From NCBI GenBank assembly GCA_004194705.1, contig SADC01000843.1, positions 45,107-109,106 of the forward strand: DNA of 64,000 nt, read 5' to 3'. Position numbers and translations under genes: made by a program. This document shows, piece by piece, positions 31,291-42,474 of the stretch. The first letter of the stretch is position 1, and the number at the start of each line of letters is the position of its first letter. The notes beneath the pieces were generated by a model, which had not been told where the DNA came from, ran no database searches, and saw only the letters and a program-made list of their open reading frames with translations. The DNA comes from Ditylenchus dipsaci (lineage: Eukaryota; Nematoda; Chromadorea; Rhabditida; Anguinidae).

Positions 31291-32342
31291 CGGCTGGGGA
31301 AACTTGCCAAAAACAAAATTTGCCAAAACGAAATTTGCCAAAACGAAATTTGCCAAATCGAAATGCGCCAAAACGAAATATGCCAAAACGAAATTTGCCG
31401 ATACGAAATTTGGCCAACGAACCAACAGGGGGGACCAAGGCAGTTTTTACGTTATTTTCGAAGTTTTCGAAACTGTGTCCTAACCACCTAAAACCACCCC
31501 AAACAACCAAAAACCACCTAAAACAGCAAAAACCAGCCAAAATTACACTAAACAACTCAACACACCCCAAACCACCCGAAACCATCCGAAACTAAACTAA
31601 ACAAAAATTTTGCGGGAATTTGAATTTTTAGTCTGAACCAACCAACCAAGTGGTCGTCCACTTGGATCAAAATTTTTTTTTACGTTTTTGGTTCTAAAAC
31701 CATTTTTCTAGACTAATTCATGCACGCTTAACATGGTTTGACAATGGCAAAATGCCGTTTTCTCAGTTATTTTTTGAGTTTTGGCAAATAATTGATTTTA
31801 CCAAAATCAATTATTCCCCAAAACTCAAAAATTTCTTCATAAAACGTGATTTTACCACTGTCAAACCATGTTCAGCGTGCACGAATAAGTCCAGAAAATA
31901 GGATTTGGAATCCAAAAACGTAAAAAAAATTTCGATCCAAGTCGACGACCACTTGGTTTGGTTGGTTCAGACTAAAAATTTAAATTAAATTTATAAATTT
32001 TAATTTTTGTTTGGTGAAGTTTTGAATGGTTTCTGGTGGTTTTTGGTGTTCTGGGTGGTTTTGTATGATTTTGGGTGGTTTGGGTGATTTTGGATGGTTT
32101 TCGCTGGTTTGGGGTGATTTTAGGTGGTTAGGACACAGTTTCGAAAATTTCGAAAATAACGTAAAAACTGCCTTGGTCCCCCTGTTGGTTCGTTGGCCAA
32201 ATTTCGTTTCGGCAAATTTCGTTTTGGCATATTTCGTTTTGGCGCATTTCGATTTGGCAAATTTCGTTATGGCAAATTTCGTTTTGGCAAATTTCGTTTT
32301 GGCAAAACATGAAACATAAACCCCTAAGCCTAAGCCTAAGCC
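31291..32342. repeat. Foldback with AAAACGAAATTTGCC arm words
   Basis: Left arm words GCCAAAACGAAATTTGCC and GACCAAGGCAGTTTTTACG are mirrored on the right (GGCAAATTTCGTTTTGGC). In its centre is another foldback (31640-31977) with AAGTGGTCGTCCACTTGG and TCGACGACCACTTGG ends. Confidence 0.8.
32323..32342. repeat. Three copies of the nematode telomere repeat
   Basis: CCTAAGCCTAAGCCTAAGCC is three units of TTAGGC on the other strand, the nematode telomere word. It abuts a foldback end and could be a repair scar or chance. Confidence 0.55.
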
Positions 32343-33350
32343 GCGAATACCCCCCCCCCCCCAACAATTTTTTTTTCAAAATCAGGTGTTAAGCATTTCT
32401 AAGTAATTCTTATGCGCTGAAAACGATAAAAAACGTGTTTTCGGGCATTTTCTGGCCTAAAAAGTTGATTTTTGGAAAAAAAATTTTTGACCAAAATTCG
32501 ACTTTTTGCCTTGGGGGACCAAGGTATTCTACCTCGTTTTGTCACTGGAGCTAGGCAAAAAGAGTCTTCATGTGCATTTTATGATCAAGACTCCTGCTCA
32601 GAATTATGTCTAAGGTAAGTGAGTGCGCGCATCTCTAACTCTCAAGCCCCTGCGCCCCCGAAGGGGGCATTTTTTGCACATTTGTAAATCATGTTTAAAC
32701 GACTTCTAAGTAATTTTTATATGCTTAAAACGATTAAAAAGTTGTTTTCTGACACTTTCCACGTAAAAAATAGATTTTTTGAAAAAAAAATTTGACCAAA
32801 ATTCGACTTATTGCCTTCGGGGACCAAGGCAAATTTCCTTGTATTAAGGTATTTACCCCGTTTTGGTCACTGGAGCTGGGCAAAAAGAGTCTCTTTATGC
32901 ATTTTTAATCAAGAGTCTAGCTCGGAATTATGTCTAAGGTATGTGAGTGCGCGCATCTCTAACCAACCAAGCCCCCTGCGCTCCCTTCGGGGGCGCAGGG
33001 GCTTGGTTGCTTGGGGTTGAGATGCGCACACCCACATACCTTAGACGCAAATCACTCGAAAGTGACTCTGGATGCATAAAAAATGTATGCATACCAGAGT
33101 TTCTTTATGCGGTAGGCCCCAGTCAACAAAACTATGTTCAAATTCCATCTTTTTGTGGTATCCAGGTACCCTTTCAGGTTGGATTGCCTTGGGGACCAAG
33201 GCAAAAAGTCGAATTTTAGTCAAAAAAGGTTTTTTTGAAAATCCATTTTTTATGTAGCAAACTGTCCGAAAATAACTTTTTTATCGTTTTAAGCATATAA
33301 AAATTACTTAGGAGTCGTTTAAACATGATTTACAAATTAGTAAAAAATAC
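32343..33350. repeat. One half and one full copy of the splice-donor foldback
   Basis: A half copy (32343-32672) with TCTAAGGTAAGTGAGTGCGC is followed by a full foldback (32692-33350) with arms from TTTGTAAATCATGTTTAAAC and a module centre at 32930-33050. After it lie G-run remnants (GGGGGGTATATTACAGTAGC) to about 33540. Confidence 0.75.
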
Positions 33351-33564
33351 CCCCCCCCAAAATCGGACCTACTGTCATATACCCCCATTGCTTTTCTGGT
33401 CCTTTTATGGCGAAATTATTGTGTAAAAATGGTTTTTGACCATCCCTAAAAAAGTCGGTTTTTGGGGTGGGGGGTATATTACAGTAGCGCTTTTTTTGGG
33501 GGGGGGGTATATTACAGTAGCGCCAAAAATTGGAAACATTGAAAAAATGTTTCTTTTGAATTAG

Positions 33565-33741
33565 TGGAGCATAGAAGAGTTCGGAAGAACAGACGTCGCG
33601 TACAATTCACAGAAAGCTCAGGAATCGGTAAGTGAGATGATTTTCATGAACTCCCTCTTATTTTATACTTGTAGAATGCACGTCGACACAGTCAGCCAGG
33701 TTGTCTACATTGGAGCTGACGACTCCGTTTTGCGATTATTT
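33565..33741 (+). CDS. Two short exons of an unrecognised gene
   Basis: Acceptor TTTTGAATTAG, exon 33565-33627, donor GGTAAGTGAG, a 47-base intron ending TACTTGTAG, and exon 33675 onward. Frame A is open across the join: EHRRVRKNRRRVQFTESSGI, then ECTSTQSARLSTLELTTPFC; RRVQF fits the protein-phosphatase-1 docking pattern. Frame B is also open (SIEEFGRTDVAYNSQKAQES) and stops after CLHWS. The intron and codon pattern look real, the family is unknown. It stands just outside the foldback that holds RPS19. Confidence 0.4.
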
Positions 33742-34240
33742 TGAGTTCAGTTTATTTTTTAGCCAACTTTTTTAAGCCAGAGCTTAATTTTTATAACACA
33801 CCTTTTCAACAACTTTTAACGCTTAAAAAATGGCATTATCGAATTTTTGTTGTTTAATTTCTTATTTACGAAAAACAGCCTCTCAAAAAATAAATGCAAA
33901 GGGGTTTCATTTTTGAGCTTGCGATTATTTCGCGATTATTTTTTGAGAAGTTTTTTTCGTAATAATTTTGATATAATTTTGACTAGATGTTATATACCAA
34001 AATGTAGCTCAATCAAAGTTAGCTCAGTAATGTAAAGTCCGTACACACTCATTTGATCCCAACTCATTTGACCCCATCTCATTTGATCCCAATTTCTGTA
34101 CTAGGTCAATTTACTCCTGATAAATTCATCATCCTTTACTCGGTACTAGGGTTTGAATACAGCTTATACCAACTACTTTTTTTCGTGTTTACCTGTTTTG
34201 AGTTTTAGCAAAATCGAGTCATTTATCTGCTTGAAGCATC

Positions 34241-34856
34241 ATGGGCAAGCCGACTAGCGTCAACGATGTGGACCAAGCTGAAATTGTCGTGCAGTTGGCC
34301 GGTTTCTTGAAGGAGAGTTTTTTATTGTATGGAATGAAGCCTTTATATTTATTAAATTTAGCGGCAAGGTCAAGCTTCCAGAGTGAGCTGATGTCGTCAA
34401 GCTAGACAAGAACAAAGAATTGGCTCCCATTGATCCCGATTGGTAATATGTGCGCACTGCCAGCGTTGCTCGACGTCTTTACATCAGATCGCCAGCCGGT
34501 AAATGTACAATTTTTGTTGGAATCTTTTTCGAGCCTCTTAAGATTTGGTTTAATGCTGGATGTCTTCAGGCATTGGAGCTTTCCGTAAGGTGTACGGAGA
34601 AAACAAGCGCTGTGGTGTTGCACCAAACCACTTCTCTTTCGCTTCGGGATCCGTCATCAGAAAGGTTCTGCAAATCCTGGAGGGCTTGAAGTGGGCTGAG
34701 AAAAGCCCTGATGGTGGTTGCAAGTTGACTAAGCAGGTAGCTAAATGAATTTTTACATTCTAAAATTGATTAACATTTCGTTTTCAGGCCCGAAAGGATC
34801 TGGATCGCATCGCCTCTCAGTTGCGTCATACTGGTGCTTTTGAGAAAGTCGAATAA
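34241..34856 (+). pseudogene. RPS19: Ribosomal protein S19 copy with introns, disabled
   Basis: eS19 is a small-subunit ribosomal protein. The ATG at 34241 starts MGKPTSVNDVDQAEIVVQLA GFLKE; later parts read [52 protein letters not shown] and RKDLDRIASQLRHTGAFEKVE, covering the whole family length of about 145 residues. Three introns are kept (the second about 34499-34569, the third about 34737-34787), so it is not a retrocopy. Damage: TGA at 34384-34386 where tryptophan is expected (PE-W-ADVVKL), TAA at 34444-34446 in place of tyrosine (DW-Y-YVR), and the first donor reads GAGAG|TTTT with its G lost. An acceptor GAGTTTTAG lies 22 bases before the ATG, and AATAAA follows at 34898. It sits inside a foldback. 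Sequencing error could explain one lesion, hardly all three. Confidence 0.8.
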
Positions 34857-35998
34857 ATACATCACTATGCTCCTTGTTTTGCTGAATGTGTTGTTGAAAT
34901 AAATATTTAGATTATTATTGTTAGCTTCTTGATGAGAGTTGTGAAGAGAGTTGGTGGGTGTCCCATGTGCCAACAAAACCGAGTGATCGTCCACTTGGAT
35001 CAAAACTATGTTTTACGTTTTCGTGTTCCAAAACCTATTTTCTGCACTAATTTGAGCATTCCAAAGACGGTTTGACAACAGCATAATTACATTTTGCAAG
35101 ATTTACAAGAACTGTGAAAATGGGTGTATGGCCAGTTAGCGATGGTTTTTTTCAAAATTTTTGTTATTTTTTTGCCAAAAAGTACTCTTTCTGTGGAAAA
35201 CAGTCTTTCTGGGGCCACCCAGTAGCTGAAATTTCCTCAGGAATCCGAATCAAAAAAAAATTTTAAAATAACGCGTGGTCGCTGAGATATGACCTAAAGT
35301 AGGATGGTCATCATTTTAAAATGACAAGCACGCAACTTTAGGTCATATTTCAGCGACCACGCGTTATTTTAAAATTCTGTTATTTGATTCGGATTCCTGA
35401 GGAAATTTCAGCTACTGGGTGGCCCCAGAAAACTGCTTTCCACAAAAATAGTACTTTTATGGCAAAAAATATCAAAAATTTTGAAAAAAAGCATCGCTAA
35501 CTGGCCATCGCTAACTGACCGGCTAGGTGAAAACCTGCTTAACGAAAACCTGCATAACGAAAACCTGCTTAATCGCGCGAAATCAAATATTTTTGCTATG
35601 AAAAATAGATTATTTCGTTTTAACCTTAATTTTTTATTCTCTTAACTGATGTTGTCTGTTCAACTTATAGTTATTATCATTTTTACACCATAATTACTTA
35701 TTTTAAGCTTACTTACACATTTTAAAAGCCTGATAAATAGAAACTTTCAGTAACTTTTCAATAAATGTATAAGTTCCGAATTGTGAAGTAATTATTTTTT
35801 TCTCGACTATCTTTGGCTTGCATTTAGAAATTTATTTATTAAGTTTAGCAGAAGCAAAAATCTATTACAAACAAAAAAATGAAAAAAGATTTTTTCACTA
35901 TTGCAAAAAATCATCAAATATTGAATTGTGCGAAACAGGGAGAGAGCCAAATATGTATAAACAAAGATAAACAAAAACAGTAGTTGTACTGAACTGCA

Positions 35999-36202
35999 CT
36001 ACATATTTCTTGCGCCAGACATACAATGAATAAGTCGGTCATGGGTTTTAGCTAATTGATCCTTCAGATCATCGCGTTCACTATAGATCTCGTTAAATTT
36101 AATGACAAAATATGCAAACAAAAAGAGTGCAATGAAAAAAAGAAGTAAGTACTGAGGTGGTCAGAGTGATTCTGAGCACTATTGTTGCCAGAGTTGTGAG
36201 CA
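35999..36202 (-). CDS. Last exon of an unrecognised single-pass membrane protein (captured?)
   Basis: Minus strand: acceptor AATCTCTCAG, then AHNSGNNSAQNHSDHLSTYF, a hydrophobic stretch FFIALFLFAYFVIKF, and a charged tail NEIYSERDDLKDQLAKTHDR ending SGARNM and TAG. The reading needs one extra T in a run of seven, a likely sequencing or decay error. The layout (polar side, one membrane span, coiled-coil-like tail) is natural for a tail region of a membrane protein. No upstream exon lies within the foldback. It faces the plus-strand exon at 36330. Family not recognised. Confidence 0.45.
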
Positions 36203-36329
36203 CTGAGAGATTACTTTTTCCCACGTCGACTGATTAAGGCACGGTACAGCATTGAATTTTGGAATGTGCAAAGCCGCACTACAACTGAACTCAGCCGGAG
36301 AAATAATTCGCTAGAATCATGGCACTGAG

Positions 36330-36451
36330 TCTGGAATAATTTACTTGAAAAAAACCCACAAATGAGTAAACTTGTGAAACGAATGAATCAAGAAGATGAA
36401 TTGTGGGAAAGCCGAATTAATGAGTATGAAGCGGCTCCCAACCGTCGATGA
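36330..36451 (+). CDS. Last exon of an unrecognised gene (captured?)
   Basis: After ACTGAG the frame reads WNNLLEKNPQMSKLVKRMNQ then EDELWESRINEYEAAPNRR and TGA, 39 residues with helical, charged composition and no low complexity. The acceptor is weak. It converges with the minus-strand exon at 35999, both within one foldback. Not recognised. Confidence 0.4.
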
Positions 36452-36786
36452 ACACTTTCTAAAAGGTCACGTATTGACACCAACAAAGACGAAAATCTGA
36501 ATTTATTGTGCAATAATTTCTGCAATAGAGACACTAATTCTTTAACAAGAGAAATTTTGTTAATTATCTGAAATAAATTTCAAGATTTCTTTAAATGTAT
36601 ATCTGTAAAAGTAAACGTAAAAGTGAATAAAAGTAACTGAGAATAAACTATTTTCATGCGTAATCTGCAATAAAAGTTACTGAAAGTTTCTATTTATCAG
36701 GCTTTTAAAATGTGTAAGTATGCTTAAAATAAGTAATTATGATGTAAAAATGATAATAACTATAAGTTGAACAGACAACATCAGTT

Positions 36787-37027
36787 AAAGGGGCATGCCC
36801 GTGCGTTTTAAAAAGTTAAGGCGGGGACCAGCAATTTTTTTTGAATCGTTCTATTTTTCACTCGTTTTGCGTCAAATCTAATATTAATGACCCTATACTA
36901 CTTTTAAAAACCAGGCAGAAAACTTAAAAAATCTGAATGCGTATGCATGTAAAACTTGATCGAGATAGAAAAAAAGTGCTGGTCCCCGCCTTTTCTCCGT
37001 GTCGGGCACGGGCATGCCCCTTTAAGA
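36787..37027. repeat. MITE with AAAGGGGCATGCCCGTGCG ends
   Basis: Starts AAAGGGGCATGCCCGTGCG and ends GGCACGGGCATGCCCCTTT; CAGTTA/TAAGAG flanks show it split the right arm of the surrounding foldback. Sister of 3349-3575. Confidence 0.8.
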
Positions 37028-38135
37028 GAATAAAAAATTAAGGTTAAAACGAAATAATCTATTTTTCATAGCAAAAATATTTGATTTCGCGCGATTAAGC
37101 AGGTTTTCGTTAAGCAGGTTTTCACCTAGCCAACTGACCGTATCGCTATCTGGCCGGTCCCCGTGAAAATGCTGTCAAAACGTTTTTTACTGCTGTCAAA
37201 CTATTTTTAAAATGTTAGAATTATAGCGCAAAATAGGTTTTGGAACCCGAAAATCAAAAAAATTTTCATCTAAATAGACGACCACTTGGTTTTGTTAGTA
37301 CATTGGGCATCCAGCAAAACTGCAGTTGGTTCAATAGAAATGTTTGAATTAACAAAATGTCTGAATTACCTCTAATTTTCAAAACCAAGCTAAACTCCGT
37401 GTGTGAGCTTAGGTGTAGTTTCAATGGTTCGGGTAATGAGATGCGGAAGTGAACCAAAATTTTTTGTTAACCGCACTGAACCTAAGATTGAAAACCAAAC
37501 AAGATCGGTTTTTGATCTAAAATTTAGTCACGAATATTTAAGCGGATAGACAGCTTATCTACACCCTGTATAACGGTATTTTGAGGCTTCTGATCACAAA
37601 GTTGGTTTCACGACCCTTATTAACCCGAAAAATTATAAAATAAACACAAACAATTTACTGATACTAGACGGATTTTAAACCCTAGTATTGAGTTAATTCT
37701 ACTGACTAGATGTTGAATTCGTCGGATGAATTTACCTGGGGAAAATTGACTCAGTACTGAAATTGGGATCAAATGAGGTGGGATCAAATGAGTTGGGATC
37801 AAATGAGTTGTGATCAAATGAGTGGATCATATGAGTGGGATCATATGAGTGGGATCAAAGAGTACGAACCGTAAAGTCTGTTTAACCACACGTTTTGTTA
37901 TCATTGTCAAAATTGAGCCAAAAAAATGACAGAAATGACAATCAAAAAATTATTTTACGTCTTGTTTCGGGTTAATTTTGACGATAATAACGAAAATCTG
38001 TGGTTGCACAAACTTTGAATTACTGAGCTAACTTTTATTGACCTACATTTTGGTGTATAAAATCTAGTCAAAATTATATAATAATTATTTCGAAAAAACC
38101 CCTCAAAAATAATAGCAAGCCCAAAAATTAAAAAC

Positions 38136-38784
38136 CCCTTTGCGATTATTTGAGTCGCAATAAGAAAATGAAGACGTCACTTGCAGTGATGATGATATGT
38201 TTATGTTCGATCGAGAGTGTAAATAAAGCTGTTGTGTTGTATACGTAAATTCATTCAGGACGTTAAAAATTGATAAAAACCAGATTTCCTATATTTCCCT
38301 ATGTTTCCAATGTTTCCCAATATTTCCGGGAATATTCCCGGGTTTCTATATGTCCGGGAATTTCTACAACTCTTCTTCAAACCTTTGAATTTTTAACTTT
38401 TCAAAACCTTTCGAAAAAACATATCTTGTTGAACATCTGAGATTCAGCGCTACACGGTGGTTGAAAATGTAAAAAAGTTTACGTACAAATCGGGGAGAAA
38501 AGATAAAAGTTCAAAAAATGATAATTTTGGCACTAGAATTAGAGAGAGTATTACTTTTCTTGGCTCCCGGTTCGATTTTGAGAAATATTTGGGTCTCAAT
38601 ATCAGTTCGGGTACCTAAACCGATGAGCCCTAGCAAAAGTCTTCAGTCCTTGAGAAAAGTTAAAATAGTTCACAAAAAATATTTTTTAAACAATTTGCTC
38701 CGTATAGGACAAAGCTATATTTAAACGAAAAATGCAAAAATAAATAAGCGGAAATAATATATTTTAGTTTGTCATTGTTGTATG
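38136..38784. other. Region with one possible terminal exon, otherwise empty
   Basis: At 38165-38226 the plus strand reads NEDVTCSDDDMFMFDRECK and TAA with AATAAA overlapping the stop, a plausible gene end; a second frame (MKTSLAVMMICLCSIESVNK) is also open. Near 38310-38350 GGGAATATTCCCGGG words match those at 25090-25140 in opposite orientation. Nothing else is supported. Confidence 0.25.
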
Positions 38785-39139
38785 GGGCAGCCGACGATTG
38801 CGCCATTTCAAATTGCGCCAATTCAGATTACGCCACATTCAAATTGCGCCAATGCAGATTGCGCCACTGCAAATTGCGCCAAAATCAAATTGCGCCACTA
38901 TATACTCTAATTAAAGTTAAGCAAGTGTATTTTTTAATCTGATCTCAACGAATTTTTTTCCCTTCTAGTATTAGGGGTGACTGTTTTCATGTCCTTCAAT
39001 GATGAATTTCAGTAAAATGACCAGAAATTGGCAGGGTTGTAATGGCGCAATTTGCAGTGGCGCAATTTGCATTGGCGCAATTTGAATGTGGCGCAATCTG
39101 AATTGGCGCAATTTGAAATGGCGCAATCGTCGACTGCCC
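38785..39139. mobile_element. Foldback MITE with TTGCGCCA words and an 8-bp target duplication
   Basis: Termini GGGCAGCCGACG and CGTCGACTGCCC; arms of tandem CAAATTGCGCCAATTCAGAT words, inverted on the right (GGCGCAATTTGAAT). GTTGTATG flanks both sides (38777-38784 and 39140-39147), a hAT-like 8-base duplication. Confidence 0.8.
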
Positions 39140-39303
39140 GTTGTATGGATCCTACCAGGCTCCCTACATATTCGTCAAACGGTGTATTCTTGGGTTCATG
39201 GAACTTTGTTTTCTTTGGAAATTTTCTATTTATCTTTACTTTTCCGAAAGGATTAGCTAAACAAAGCTGAATCTGAATAAAATTACATCTGATTAGGAAA
39301 TCT

Positions 39304-39560
39304 ACAGGGTGTCTCAAAAGTATTAAGTATTTTTCGAAAATCTTTGTGTAGGTAGCTCCTTGCGCGGTCGATTTTTTCGGAAATCACCACAAAAATATTG
39401 TTTAGAGAACACAGAAAATTGATTTTTTATTTTTTCATCCCACTTCAGTTGAGAAGAAAACGATTTATAAGGCAGAGCAAGAAAATTAAAAAAAATGAGA
39501 GATTCAGGCAACTTATGCGTAAATTTTCAAAACTACCCAATACTTTTGAGACATCCTGTA
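39304..39560. repeat. MITE with ACAGGGTGTCTCAAAAGTAT ends
   Basis: Right end TACTTTTGAGACATCCTGT mirrors the left. Mariner-type CAGGGTG ends next to TA. Confidence 0.7.
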
Positions 39561-39798
39561 GGTACCCCTCCAGGTTAGTTTAACCTTGTCACCAAAGACG
39601 AAATCTAGATTTTTTACGAAAATTTTTTCCTCTACAAAAAATGGTCGGCCGATTGTGAAAAACATGTTTTTTATTTGAAAAGTGATAAAACACCAGCAAA
39701 ACATGTTTTGGTTGCGTTCGGCAGAGTCTTGAAGAAAGGAGCTAATAGAATATGCTAATACCGTCTTTGTGTTAGAACTATTTTACAAAGGTAAAAAC

Positions 39799-42346
39799 CC
39801 AACTGTCGACCAAACTGACTGTCGACTCCCAACTGTCGACTCTAACCTTCAACTTTAAGTAAAACAATTTGTAATAGTAATTTAACATAACTTGAAGCGG
39901 TCAAGCTTGTTTTATTTGCCCGTTTTAAGATGAATGTTATAGTCTTTACTTACAACCAGCAAATAGGAAGCAAGAAAGCGGCTGTAACCAATTGTGATGG
40001 TCATCCAGATCATTGCTATACGGGTGATCAATAAGAGCAAGCCAATAACATCTGATGGTGTCAAAGTCGTCTACTGCTGCTGAAGTGGCTGTAATGCTTT
40101 ACGAGTCAGCTTGAAAAAGCAAAAGATATCATGCGAAGACTATCTGCTGCCTCTACGAAAAGCGAATGGCGCCACTAATGTTTGGATTGATGAAGAACCT
40201 AACTATAACCACTTTTGCCTACCAAAGAAGCGAAGTGAGGTTAATATTTCGGAGCTTACTTTAAATATATCACGTAAATTATTTATCTACTTAGGTGGAA
40301 GGAGTCGAATCAAGACGCAGCATGCAAGCTGGTTGGCAAGTGGCACACAAGAATCGGTGGCCTCAGCTATAGTTCGCGTAGAAAAGAAAGTTTTGATCAA
40401 ATTAGCTGGAAAGTCGAAAGGTACGAGTATTTCGCGAGTATTTTGAAACATACATTTATTTTTTAGTGTTTTGTCAAGAAGCTCGCGCAGCAGGAGTTTC
40501 TAACAGGCCGTATTATCCAAAGCTTTTGGTCGTGCCTGCAGAAAACAGTTGCCTCTCGTCACCGGCTTTGACGACCTGCTGACGGGCGAAAAATTTGTTC
40601 TTCGATGCACAGAGCGTGGGTCTATTCCTGAACGCGAAAAGTATGGAGAACAACTTCTGTTTTTTGCCGGTCAGTCTTTTTTCAGCGCTTTTTAAACCTT
40701 GTTTTAGACGGCAACATGCTAATCTTTTCATCCGATCGCCGAATTTATTACTTGCAGAAGTCGCTTGAGATTGTGTGTGACGGCAACCGAGGGATCTAAA
40801 AGCACACGGCAAGTTTAAGTTTCGGCCGAAGGAAGTGCATCAGGTCTATCGAATCTTTAGATTTGTCAAAAAATCCATTCTTTCCTCTTGTCACTGTCTT
40901 GCTCAAGAAGAAAGACAAGAAAACGTACCGAAAGATGTGGCGAGAACGTAGGCCTTGTAAATCTTTTTCTTGGTTTTCATGTTTTTTGTTTTAGTTGCTA
41001 GGGTTTTGAATGTGAATGGACAAATTAGCCTTGAGATTGCACATTTTGATAATGAGCCTGCTTCCTACAGGACGTTCCGACATCAGTTTCCAAATACGCA
41101 AATTAAGATGTGTTCTTTTCATGTCAAGCACGCGCTTCACCGACAAGTATCACTCACAACCAATTATTTTCGATTTGTTTTCGCCAATTTAGCTACGAGA
41201 AAAGGGACTCTTCATTCAGTACCGTAAGTAAAAAAAAGTTCAAGATGTTTTCAGGATGATTGGAGATCTTCAGCTAGTGCCACCGTAAGTCTGGAGCCAT
41301 TCACTCAACTTAATCCAAGCTTTGATATAAGATACGTTCAATTTGTTGGAGAATACCGCAACAAAACTTTATGAGCTGGTAAGGTATTACGGGTAAATAA
41401 TTTTAATTCAAAATTTTACCCTACCAGCCAATAACCTACCCCTTTAGAATTTTTACTTTTTTGACTCAAGTAAAAATACCCAAATTTATGTCCCAGACGC
41501 CAGTAGCGCCCAAAATTTTTGAGCTCCAATAGTTAGGAAGAACGTGCTTTTAGAACGACTTGGATATCGCTCGGTGACTTTTTTTCTCTTTATAGCATGC
41601 AGGGGCAAAGAACCACTAACACAGCTGAGTCTTAACATGGCAAGCTCCGATATCATTTTCGAGTGAACAGTCTATTAGGTAAGTGGATCGTCCGCTTTAA
41701 AGAGGTGAGAATTGAAAATCCAAAAATTTTTTCCACGTCTTTCAGTTTAGCTGCAGCATGCAGAAGAAGAAAATGCCAGTGATTTCAGTCACGGACGTCA
41801 ACCACCTCGATAGCAATCTTAAGATGCTGCAGAACTATCCGCCAAAATATTTTTCGCGCAGCAAGAATTCGATATGGTTCTTGATAGACAGGCTGATGAT
41901 GGCGGCTTTGATCAAAAACTTGCTAAATTTCTGCTTCAGATTGGCTATCTAATGGGATACAATGAACGATCGGAACCAGCTCAAGATGAGAAAGAGGGCT
42001 TTGGAGAAAGTAGCGAAGGAAGTTCAGAGGAAGAAGACAACGCTCTTACAAATTCAGATAATCCAGCCAATGTTAGTATTTGGTGAAAATTGCTATTTTT
42101 GTTCTTCAGTTAAATTCAGTTTGTCGTTGAAATAAAGATGGCATGTTGTTTTTTTAGTGTCTTTGAATTATTGAGGAAGTGTAAAATTTGGCAGCAGTCG
42201 ACAGTGAGACCCCGTTAAATTAATTTTACAAATTGTTTTACTTAAAGTTGAAGGTTAGAGTCGACAGTTGGGGGTCGACAGTTGGGATAGTCGACAGTTG
42301 GGATAGTCGACAGTTGGGGTCGACAGTCAGTTTGGTCGACAGTTGG
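39799..42346 (+). mobile_element. Mutator-like element 1 with GTCGACAGTTGGG ends
   Basis: Both ends are arrays of GTCGAC-AGTTGGG words followed by AGTCGACTCTAACCTTCAAC and its mirror, then ACTTTAAGTAAAACAATTTG mirrored, so the inverted repeats span about 80 bases. Between them is a decayed Mutator-type transposase gene on the plus strand. I could not see a clear 9-base target duplication. Confidence 0.75.
40111..42086 (+). pseudogene. Mutator-like (MULE) transposase, decayed
   Basis: Plus-strand exons separated by short introns (for example GTACGAGT...TTTTTTAG at about 40420, GTCAGT...TTTTAG at about 40670). Readable parts: FVLRCTERGSIPEREKYG, then LLFFADGNMLIFSSDRRIYY, then FKFRPKEVHQVYRIF, then FPLVTVLLKKKDKKTYRKMW, then SLEIAHFDNEPASYRTFRHQ FP followed by MCSFHVKHALHRQV. 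An F-x-x-x-x-x-x-V-Y-x-I block, the FPLV-x-x-LL-x-x-K-x-K-K-T-Y block and the D-x-E ... C-x-F-H motif are the MULE DDE domain in order. The last part, 41758-42086, ends acidic (SSEEEDNALTNSDNPANVSIW). The blocks lie in different frames and some junctions have stops, so it is inactive. Confidence 0.75.
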
Positions 42347-42474
42347 AAGTCGTTCTTTTACAAATTGCAACTTACACTTGTTTTTTTTATCAGTAAACGT
42401 TTAAAATTTCGCTGAGAGGCTATTTTCTTTTTTTAATAGCAATAATAATAAGAACATATTGGCTTAAGTACTTG

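Larger units (their letters stand above)
35522..37136. repeat. Foldback with AACCTGCTTAACGAA ends and two terminal exons inside
   Basis: Arms: GGCTAGGTGAAAACCTGCTT through AGAAACTTTCAG (to about 35755) and the inverse from about 36675 to 37136, split by a MITE at 36787-37027. The centre has two coding-like terminal exons in converging orientation. Confidence 0.8.
34975..37300. repeat. Foldback with GACCACTTGG ends, containing others
   Basis: AACCGAGTGATCGTCCACTTGG at the left and GACGACCACTTGGTTTTG at the right, with TTCCAAAACCTATTTT mirrored. Inside, 35130-35520 is a second inverted pair (GGCCAGTTAGCGATGG against CCATCGCTAACTGACC). Confidence 0.7.
33841..38135. repeat. Long composite foldback enclosing the RPS19 copy
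   Basis: The left arm (to about 34165) contains GATCCCAACTCATTTGACCC words and AGTAATGTAAAGTC. The right arm (37655-38135) is inverted: GGGATCAAATGAGTTGGGATC and CTCAAAAATAATAGCAAGCC. Between them lie RPS19, a second foldback pair beginning GACCACTTGG and a third one at 35522-37136. Confidence 0.65.

Noticed and set aside
31144..32379. Open frames with NEICQ or FVLANFVLA repeats
   Set aside because: Artefacts of AAAACGAAATTTGCC foldback arms.
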